NCBI GenBank assembly: GCA_002440705.1
Contig: DJVA01000026.1
Span: 1 to 34,600, forward strand
Reading direction: 5' to 3'
Source of the DNA: Flavobacteriaceae bacterium UBA6268
GTDB taxonomy: Bacteria > Bacteroidota > Bacteroidia > Flavobacteriales > Flavobacteriaceae
DNA: 34,600 bases
A program made the position numbers and the translations under genes. Below the pieces are notes generated by a model that was not told the origin of the DNA, did not search any database, and saw only the letters and a list, made by a program, of their open reading frames with translations. The stretch's first letter is position 1. Every line of letters starts with the position of its first letter. Positions 24,689 to 31,484 of the stretch are shown piece after piece.

Positions 24689-24700
24689 TATGCACGCATA
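24689..24700. promoter_or_regulatory. Candidate MarR operator
   Basis: TATGC-AC-GCATA is a 5-bp inverted repeat with a 2-base spacer. It lies 11 bases upstream of the -7 element, overlapping where the -33 contact would be, so a bound MarR dimer would block the polymerase. It is the only obvious palindrome in this 87-base region. Assignment is inferred from position. Confidence 0.45.
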
Positions 24701-24740
24701 CATAGAAGCTAAAAATTTTCGTTAAGAATGGGTTAAATTT

Positions 24741-25715
24741 TTATTTCAAGGCCAATTTATCCCAGGCGGTATTGAAATTTTTGTTGAAGAGGATTCCTTT
24801 TTGAATGGATTGAATTTGTTCCAGCCATTTTTTCTGTGAAGGGCTAAGGAACCTTTTTGCATTTTCATGCCGGCCCAACGCACTATTGATCTTGGTACGT
24901 TGTAGTTGGGTGAGTGGTAAGTATTTAAATTGGCTGTGTTGGATGAAATAGTCTTCATCGTTCGATGCTGGGCTGTACGAAGTATTTTTTGATTTTGGGT
25001 TCATCCCGTTCGCTTTGGCAAATTGAAGGAGCTGCTTTTCTGGCAATTCTTCAGGATTAAAAAGTACTTTCACCACTTCTTGACCATTCATGTAGGCCGC
25101 CTCTGTTTCCAAAACACCTTCTTGGCTTCCCAGCTGTTTTTCACCAGTCCAAAAACAATACATGCTAAAATAAGCTTCCTTGGTTGTATTGGTGTTCATG
25201 GAAAGCTCTTTTCCCAACAGTTCCAAATATTCCGGAATCTCCTTCAGATAAATTTGCAAAGCCTCAATCATGGCATTGTACAATCGTTTAGTGCTATAAT
25301 TTCCGGAAACCCTACTCACAAGATTCTCCCCTTTTTCATTCACGATGCGGACCACTGGATTGTTCCAACTGGGTTCTCCATAGTTCTGAAGTACTTCCCG
25401 ATCTTTTCCTCCTTTGTTGTTAAAAATGGCCAAGGGGATAAATTCGTTTTCAATGGCATCTGCCAAGAGTCGATTGCTCAGTACCTGATTACCGTAATTT
25501 TTGCAGGTGGAACACCCGGGGACCTCCTGAAACAAAATCAAAATAGGTTTCTTTGTTTTTTTGGAAGCACTCAAGGCTTCCTCGTAGTTGCGATACCAGC
25601 TTACCTTGCCCAATTCTTCGTATTGGTTTTTGGGATTGGTTCTTTGTTGGGCCCACGAAGGGATTGCTAACCATAGGACAAAAAAAGTAGTAAAAAAAGG
25701 TAAGAAGGGCTTCAT
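24741..25715 (-). CDS. Secreted thioredoxin-fold protein fused to an MsrA-like domain
   Basis: This 324-residue protein has a signal peptide (to about residue 22, PSWAQ). A thioredoxin-like domain at about 36-160 has a CxxC site, C68-S-T-C71 in VPGCSTCKNYG. Residues 181-235 resemble peptide-methionine sulfoxide reductase A: YCFWTGEKQL (C187, F188, W189, E192) for GCFWxxE, then GVLETEAAYMNGQEVVKVLFNPEELPEKQLLQF for the GVxxTxxGY...EVVxVxFDP part. The C-terminal EDYFIQHSQFKYL may match the MsrA AEDYHQxYL segment. The fusion would pair a methionine sulfoxide repair unit with its own reductant in the periplasm. The MsrA part is short and diverged, so activity is uncertain. It lies 64 bases downstream of the acyl-CoA synthetase gene. 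Confidence 0.75.
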   Translation of the reverse strand: MKPFLPFFTTFFVLWLAIPSWAQQRTNPKNQYEELGKVSWYRNYEEALSASKKTKKPILILFQEVPGCSTCKNYGNQVLSNRLLADAIENEFIPLAIFNNKGGKDREVLQNYGEPSWNNPVVRIVNEKGENLVSRVSGNYSTKRLYNAMIEALQIYLKEIPEYLELLGKELSMNTNTTKEAYFSMYCFWTGEKQLGSQEGVLETEAAYMNGQEVVKVLFNPEELPEKQLLQFAKANGMNPKSKNTSYSPASNDEDYFIQHSQFKYLPLTQLQRTKINSALGRHENAKRFLSPSQKKWLEQIQSIQKGILFNKNFNTAWDKLALK

Positions 25716-25779
25716 AAGGCTTATTTTGGAATACCCTTTCTGTCCCTCAAAAATGGAATAGCTTACAAGAGCTCCAATT

Positions 25780-27561
25780 TTATTCTGGCTTTTGGTATAT
25801 TTTATTGTAGAGGGCTAAGTATTTCTCCTTAACGACCTTGCGCTTCAATTTCATGGTTGGAGTGAGGTGGCCCGCATCAATGCTCCACACATCAGGGGTC
25901 AATTCAAATTTTTTCACTTTTTCCCATTTCCCAAAACGTTCGTTGTAATGGTCTATTTCTTCTTGGATGCGATCGATGAGCACAGGATTGTGTACCAATT
26001 CGGAGGGATTGGATGGGAGTCCCAGCTTTTTTCGTTTGTTCCAATCGGCTACGAATTCCCAATTGGGCTGTATGAGTGCGGCGGGCATTTTTTCACCTTC
26101 ACCAATGACCATCACCTGTTCGATAAATCGCGATTGTTTTAGAGCATTTTCCAATAGTTGTGGCGCCACATATTTGCCTCCACTGGTTTTGAACATCTCC
26201 TTTTTGCGGTCGGTAATTTTCAAAAAGCCATCCGCATCAATTTCACCGATATCTCCCGTGTGAAAATAATCGCCAGTCATGACTTCGGAAGTGAGTTGCG
26301 GATCTTTGTAATAGCCCAGCATTACCTGCGGACCCTTAATGAGTATTTCACCATCATCAGCAATTTTTACTTCCGTATCCCGAATGGGTTTGCCTACAGT
26401 CCCTATCCTGAAGCCGTGATGGCGCATGTCGTTTACTGAAATGACCGGTGAAGTTTCGGTCAAACCGTAGCCCTCCATCACGGGAATTCCTGCGGCATTA
26501 AAAACCCGTGCTAGGCGTGGTTGTAGTGCGGCACTTCCCGAGGCAATGGCTTTGAGATTACCCCCTAGTGCTTCTTGCCATTTTTTGAAAATGAGCTTGC
26601 GGGCCAGTTTCAGTTTGAGTTCGTACCACCAGCCGTTTTGTCCGTAGGGTTCATAATCCAAACCAACCTCAATGGCCCAGAAAAACAATTTTCTTTTAAT
26701 ACCACTGAGTTCACCGCCACGGGCGTAGATTTTATCATATACTTTTTCCAGCAAACGGGGAACGGCAGTCATCACTTGGGGCTGCACTTCTTTAAGGTTC
26801 TCACTGATGGTTTCCAGGGATTCGGCAAAATGGATTCGCACGCCACAATATTGGTACATATACAACAACATCCTTTCATAAATGTGACACACCGGAAGGA
26901 AACTCAGGGCCTTCGAATGTCCGAGGTCAATAGGTAGGCGCTCGGCACTGTAGATGGCATTGCTCGCAATATTTTTGTGGCTCAGCATCACTCCCTTGGG
27001 ACGACCTGTAGTACCAGAAGTGTAGATTAATGTTGCCAGATCGTTTTCATGAACAGCAGCCATCCTGGTTTCTACCTCCGATTGATTGCTATCGTCCTGT
27101 CCCAATTCCAATACTTCGCTCCAATGGGCACACCCCTCAATGCGGTCGAAGGAATAGATTTTTTTTAAGGTTGGGACATTTTCTTTGATTTGATTGATCT
27201 TATCCAATACCTCCTTACAGGAAACAAAGCAAACGACACTTTCACTATGGTTTAATACGTATTCGTATTCTTCTTCGGAAATGGTAGGGTAGATGGGTAC
27301 ATCTTGTGCGCCCAACTGCAAGGTGCCAATATCACAAATGTTCCACTCGGTACGATTGGTCATGGAAATGAGCGCAACCTTGTCGTTTTTTTGAATTCCC
27401 AACCGAAGCAATCCGCGGCTAATGGCATTTGCCTTATCAATGTATTCCTTGGTGGAGGTTCCTACCCAATTTCCTTCATATTTGGTGACTAAGGAATTTT
27501 CTAGGGGGTAGTGTTCCAATTGATAATGAGGGAAGTCGAATAATCTTTTAATTTCGGTCAT
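25780..27561 (-). CDS. Long-chain fatty acid-CoA ligase (AMP-binding)
   Basis: This 593-residue ANL-superfamily enzyme activates fatty acids to acyl-CoA through an acyl-adenylate. The start at ATG 27561 is chosen because the 39 upstream codons run back toward purL and are not family-like. Motifs in order: the phosphate loop LIYTSGTTGRPKG at 178-190, the GYGLTETSP segment, YFHTGDIGEID, and the hinge/catalytic loop DRKKEMFKTSGGKYVAP. The length fits bacterial long-chain (FadD15-type) ligases. There is no signal peptide; it is likely membrane-associated in the cytoplasm. It lies close to the fad operon and would supply its substrate, but is transcribed separately after the purL terminator. Confidence 0.92.
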   Translation of the reverse strand: MTEIKRLFDFPHYQLEHYPLENSLVTKYEGNWVGTSTKEYIDKANAISRGLLRLGIQKNDKVALISMTNRTEWNICDIGTLQLGAQDVPIYPTISEEEYEYVLNHSESVVCFVSCKEVLDKINQIKENVPTLKKIYSFDRIEGCAHWSEVLELGQDDSNQSEVETRMAAVHENDLATLIYTSGTTGRPKGVMLSHKNIASNAIYSAERLPIDLGHSKALSFLPVCHIYERMLLYMYQYCGVRIHFAESLETISENLKEVQPQVMTAVPRLLEKVYDKIYARGGELSGIKRKLFFWAIEVGLDYEPYGQNGWWYELKLKLARKLIFKKWQEALGGNLKAIASGSAALQPRLARVFNAAGIPVMEGYGLTETSPVISVNDMRHHGFRIGTVGKPIRDTEVKIADDGEILIKGPQVMLGYYKDPQLTSEVMTGDYFHTGDIGEIDADGFLKITDRKKEMFKTSGGKYVAPQLLENALKQSRFIEQVMVIGEGEKMPAALIQPNWEFVADWNKRKKLGLPSNPSELVHNPVLIDRIQEEIDHYNERFGKWEKVKKFELTPDVWSIDAGHLTPTMKLKRKVVKEKYLALYNKIYQKPE

Positions 27562-27580
27562 GCGCCAGAATTCAATACTG

Positions 27581-27587
27581 CAAAATA
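27581..27587 (-). promoter_or_regulatory. -7-like element for the acyl-CoA ligase gene
   Basis: The minus strand reads TATTTTG, one base shorter than TAnnTTTG, 19 bases before the ATG at 27561 and directly after the purL terminator. Weak call. Confidence 0.3.
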
Positions 27588-27588
27588 G

Positions 27589-27621
27589 GAAAAAAAATCC
27601 ACTAAGTTGAGTGGGCTTTTT
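27589..27621 (-). terminator. Terminator of purL
   Basis: CCACT (27599-27603) pairs with AGTGG (27610-27614), extended by one wobble pair, with a 6-base loop. On the minus strand it is followed by eight T. It lies about 14 bases after the purL stop codon. Confidence 0.75.
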
Positions 27622-27634
27622 GTTAGAGAGCCAC

Positions 27635-30600
27635 TTATCCTTTTGGATGTGCTTCCAGCCACTTTCGCGCATTGACAAAAGCCGCTAACCAAGGGGACAC
27701 TTCGTCCTTCCTTCCCGATGGATAATTGGCCCAGTTCCACTGAAAAATGGAGCGTTCGATATGTGGCATCGTCACCAAGTGACGCCCAGTCTGGTCACAG
27801 AGCATGGCCGTGTTGTAATCACTACCGTTAGGATTGGCAGGATACCCTTCATAGCCGTATTTGGCGACAATGTTGTAGTTGGATTCCGGCATGGGCAAAT
27901 GGAATTTTCCTTCGCCATGGCTAATCCAGACCCCCAAAGTACTTCCCTCCAAATTGGAAAGCATCACACTATTGTTGGGTTGGATTTTTACACTAGTAAA
28001 ACCGCTTTCGTGCTTGTGCGAATCGTTGTGGTACATTTTGGAAAGGTGCTCGTGTTCTGGATTGATCAAATCCAATTCCAAGAACAATTGGCAACCGTTG
28101 CAAATACCAACGGAGAGAGTATCTTCTCGATCAAAGAACTTCTTCAGCGCGGTGTTGGCTTTTTCATTGTAAAGAAAGGCACCTGCCCAACCTTTGGCAG
28201 AGCCTAACACATCGCTATTGGAGAAACCACCCACTGCACCGATAAATTGAATGCCCTCCAAGTTTTCGCGTCCCGAAATGAGGTCGGTCATATGGACATC
28301 CTTCACATCGAATCCTGCCAAATACATGGCATGGGCCATTTCACGCTCACTATTGCTCCCTTTTTCGCGTATGATAGCCGCTTTGATTGTACGCTCGGCT
28401 TTGGTCCATTGGGCCGAAGCCGGGAGCTTTCCGTCGAAATGATTGGGAAAGGAATAGTGGAGGGGCTGACTCTTATAATTGCTGTATCGCGTTTTGGCCA
28501 ACTGGTTTGCCGTTTGCTTTTGATCCAACAAATAAGAGGTTTTGTACCAGACATCCCTAGTTTCAGGAATGGAGAACGTAAAAAGATCCGCTCCGTTTTT
28601 AATGGCTAGCCGTTCTTCAGAAGACACCTTTCCCAGATTGTGAAAAGCGATGTTTTTTTCCGAAAGGAATTGGCTCACTTCCAAATCATTTTTTGCCTGA
28701 AAGACAATTCCACAGTTTTCGGCAAAAAGTATTTTAACCGAATCTTTTTCACTTAAGCCCGTAAGGTCAATTTCAGCTCCCAAGCACTCATTTGCGAAAC
28801 ACATTTCCAATAGGGTAGTGATTAATCCTCCCGATGCAACGTCGTGTCCTGCGGCAATTTTTTCCTCGGAAATCAATTGCTGTATCGCATTGAATACCGT
28901 TTTTATAGAGCTCGCATGGTTCACGGTGGGCACTTCAGAACCTACCATATTCAATATTTGTGCGAAGGAAGAACCACCGATCTTAAAATGGTCCTGTGAA
29001 AGATTGATGTAAAAAAGGCTTCCAGCATCCTTTTGAAGGACAGGTTCTACTACTTTCCGAATGTCCTTACAATGCGCTGCTGCAGAGACAATGACCGTTC
29101 CAGGTGCAATGACTTCCTCGTTGGGGTATTTTTGCTTCATGGAAAGGGAATCTTTACCTGTGGGAATGTTGATGCCCAAATCGATGGCAAAATCACTGAT
29201 CCCTTTTACAGCTTCATACAAACGGGCATCTTCCCCGGGATTGTTGCAGGGCCACATCCAATTGGCCGACAGGGAAACGCTTTGAAGCCCTTTTTCCAAG
29301 GGAGCCCAAATAATGTTGGTCAAGGCCTCTGTGACTGAATTTCTGGAACCTGCCACAGGATCAACCAAGGCACTTATCGGGGAATGGCCAATTGAAGTGG
29401 CAATACCCTCTTTGCCATGAAAATCCAAAGCCATGACGCCACAGTTGTTCAGCGGAAGCTGCAAAGGTCCGGCACATTGCTGTTTGGCGACCAGGCCTCC
29501 TACGCAACGATCTACCTTGTTGGTCAACCAATCCTTGCAGGCCACGGCTTCCAACTGCAAAACCTGATGCAGGTATTCGTGCATTTTGGAAAGTTCGTAC
29601 GGTTTTTCTTGGTAATTACGTTTTAGGGAGGTGTCCGTCATGATGGTTTTAGGTGAACTGCCAAACATATCGGCCAGTTCAAAATCCATGGGCTTGGCCC
29701 CGGTTGAAGCACTTTCAAAAACGAAGTGATGGTCTCCGGTCACTTCGCCCACTTGATACATCGGCGAACGTTCCCGATCGGCAATGCGTTTCAATGTGGC
29801 CATATGTTCCTTGGCAATGACCAAGCCCATGCGCTCCTGCGATTCGTTGCCAATGATTTCCTTGGCCGAAAGGGTTGGATCTCCAATGGGCAATTGGTCT
29901 AAATCGATTTTTCCGCCGGTTTCTTCCACCAATTCACTTAGGCAATTGAGGTGGCCCCCCGCACCATGATCGTGGATGGATACGATGTAGTTTTCTTCAC
30001 GCTCCACCATCGCACGAATGGTATTGGCCGCACGTTTTTGCATTTCCGGATTGGACCGCTGAACCGCATTCAGTTCAATACCACTTGAAAACTCACCGGT
30101 ATCGGCACTGGAAACAGCTGCCCCGCCCATTCCGATTCGGTAATTTTCCCCGCCCAAGAGGACCACTTGGTTGCCTTTTTTGGGAATGTCTTTAAGGGCT
30201 TGTTCTTTTTTTCCGTAGCCAATGCCTCCCGCCAGCATGATTACCTTATCGAAGCCCAATTTTCGGGCATCCTCTTCGTGTTCGAAAGTAAGCACAGAGC
30301 CTGCAATGAGCGGTTGCCCAAACTTATTCCCAAAATCCGAGGCGCCATTACTGGCTTTGATGAGGATTTCGATAGGGGTTTGGTACAGCCAATTCCTTTC
30401 TTTCATCGCTTTTTCCCATGGGCGATTGGTTTCCAATCGGGAGTAAGAAGTCATGTATACGGCAGTACCTGCCAAAGGAATGGAGCCTTTTCCACCGGCT
30501 AGGCGATCGCGAATTTCCCCGCCACTACCTGTTGCGGCACCGTTAAACGGTTCGACGGTGGTGGGAAAGTTATGGGTCTCTGCCTTCATGGATAGCACGC

Positions 30601-31318
30601 TTTCGAACTCCTTTTTCTCATAGAAATCGGGTTGGTCGGCGCTTGCAGGCGCAAATTGAATGGCCTTTGGGCCTTTCAAGAATGCCACATTGTCCTTGTA
30701 GGCCGAAACAATAGCATTTGGATGGGTCTCCGAGGTCTTTTTGATGAGCTTGAAGAGGGAAGAAGGCTTTTCCTTTCCATCGATGACGAAAGTTCCGTTG
30801 AAAATCTTGTGGCGGCAATGTTCGCTATTCACCTGGCTGAAGCCAAAAACTTCGCTATCGGTAAGTCTTCGCCCCAGTTTTTTTGAAAGGTCTTCGAGGT
30901 AAGCAATTTCTTCTTCGTTCAAGGCCAGACCTTCTGATGCATTATAACCTGCAATGTTATCAATTTCCTTAATCGCTTCAGGCTGAATATTAATCGTAAA
31001 GAGTTTTTGATCCAAGGCCGTATATTTCTGCAAAAGCATTGGGTCAAAACCTTTAAAGTCCTTTGAAACCTGTTTGAATTCTTCGATGCGAAGAATGTTA
31101 TCAATCCCCATGTTTTGGGTAATTTCCACGGCATTGGTACTCCAGGGAGTAATCATGGCCGCGCGAGGACCCACAAAAAAATCCGCGATGGCGGATTGTA
31201 CTATTTTAGGTTGGTTGCCAAAAAGCCAAGTGAGTTTTTGAATGGTTTCCGTGGAAAGCTCGCCTTGGGTTTGGACCGCAAAAACGGTGGTTTTCGGGGT
31301 GCCAAAGAAATGGATCAT
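27635..31318 (-). CDS. purL: Phosphoribosylformylglycinamidine synthase (single-chain)
   Basis: This 1227-residue purine biosynthesis enzyme converts FGAR, glutamine and ATP to FGAM. It is the long single-chain form found in Proteobacteria, Bacteroidota and eukaryotes, near the usual length (about 1220-1300). The PurM-like halves contain SVLSMKAETHNFPTTVEPF and DHGAGGHLNCLSEL. The C-terminal class I glutaminase domain has the nucleophile Cys near residue 1075 in GICNGCQL and the HxE pair near 1184-1186 in MPHIERSIF. The start at ATG 31318 gives MIHFFGTPKTTVF; eight further codons upstream lack support. It is a lone pur gene here, with its own promoter and terminator. Confidence 0.97.
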   Translation of the reverse strand: MIHFFGTPKTTVFAVQTQGELSTETIQKLTWLFGNQPKIVQSAIADFFVGPRAAMITPWSTNAVEITQNMGIDNILRIEEFKQVSKDFKGFDPMLLQKYTALDQKLFTINIQPEAIKEIDNIAGYNASEGLALNEEEIAYLEDLSKKLGRRLTDSEVFGFSQVNSEHCRHKIFNGTFVIDGKEKPSSLFKLIKKTSETHPNAIVSAYKDNVAFLKGPKAIQFAPASADQPDFYEKKEFESVLSMKAETHNFPTTVEPFNGAATGSGGEIRDRLAGGKGSIPLAGTAVYMTSYSRLETNRPWEKAMKERNWLYQTPIEILIKASNGASDFGNKFGQPLIAGSVLTFEHEEDARKLGFDKVIMLAGGIGYGKKEQALKDIPKKGNQVVLLGGENYRIGMGGAAVSSADTGEFSSGIELNAVQRSNPEMQKRAANTIRAMVEREENYIVSIHDHGAGGHLNCLSELVEETGGKIDLDQLPIGDPTLSAKEIIGNESQERMGLVIAKEHMATLKRIADRERSPMYQVGEVTGDHHFVFESASTGAKPMDFELADMFGSSPKTIMTDTSLKRNYQEKPYELSKMHEYLHQVLQLEAVACKDWLTNKVDRCVGGLVAKQQCAGPLQLPLNNCGVMALDFHGKEGIATSIGHSPISALVDPVAGSRNSVTEALTNIIWAPLEKGLQSVSLSANWMWPCNNPGEDARLYEAVKGISDFAIDLGINIPTGKDSLSMKQKYPNEEVIAPGTVIVSAAAHCKDIRKVVEPVLQKDAGSLFYINLSQDHFKIGGSSFAQILNMVGSEVPTVNHASSIKTVFNAIQQLISEEKIAAGHDVASGGLITTLLEMCFANECLGAEIDLTGLSEKDSVKILFAENCGIVFQAKNDLEVSQFLSEKNIAFHNLGKVSSEERLAIKNGADLFTFSIPETRDVWYKTSYLLDQKQTANQLAKTRYSNYKSQPLHYSFPNHFDGKLPASAQWTKAERTIKAAIIREKGSNSEREMAHAMYLAGFDVKDVHMTDLISGRENLEGIQFIGAVGGFSNSDVLGSAKGWAGAFLYNEKANTALKKFFDREDTLSVGICNGCQLFLELDLINPEHEHLSKMYHNDSHKHESGFTSVKIQPNNSVMLSNLEGSTLGVWISHGEGKFHLPMPESNYNIVAKYGYEGYPANPNGSDYNTAMLCDQTGRHLVTMPHIERSIFQWNWANYPSGRKDEVSPWLAAFVNARKWLEAHPKG

Positions 31319-31339
31319 GGGCCGGTTTTTTTGAAAGCA

Positions 31340-31347
31340 CAAATTTA
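31340..31347 (-). promoter_or_regulatory. -7 promoter element of purL
   Basis: The minus strand reads TAAATTTG, a perfect TAnnTTTG match 21 bases before the ATG at 31318. The -33 region has only a weak TGGA. No PurR-like box or guanine/PRPP riboswitch fold is seen in the short leader. Confidence 0.65.
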
Positions 31348-31451
31348 GTTAATTTTCAGGGAATTCCATTATTCCTCTCTTCATTGTTTTCAGAAATAAT
31401 TACACTATAATTTCAATCACTTATTCTAATTCGTGTTTTGAAAAATAACCG

Positions 31452-31484
31452 TATCTTGTGCTACTTAAAAAAATTAAACCACCC
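31452..31484 (+). promoter_or_regulatory. Leader with TATCTTGT element, first copy
   Basis: TATCTTGT (31452-31459) is followed by CTACTT, an A-run, ATTAAACC and the ATG. The same arrangement stands in front of the next gene at 34506. TATCTTG is close to TAnnTTTG but one base short. Confidence 0.45.

Noticed and set aside
25749..25775. Possible terminator between the acyl-CoA ligase and the thioredoxin-MsrA gene
   Set aside because: The stem is only AGCT/AGCT with mismatched flanks and a short T5 run; read-through into the next gene is just as likely.
27562..27678. 39-codon extension of the acyl-CoA ligase, also the 25-codon extension of fadA (21789-21863) and 8 codons of purL (31319-31342)
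   Set aside because: These run across a terminator, into the neighbouring gene or into the promoter, and are not conserved-looking.
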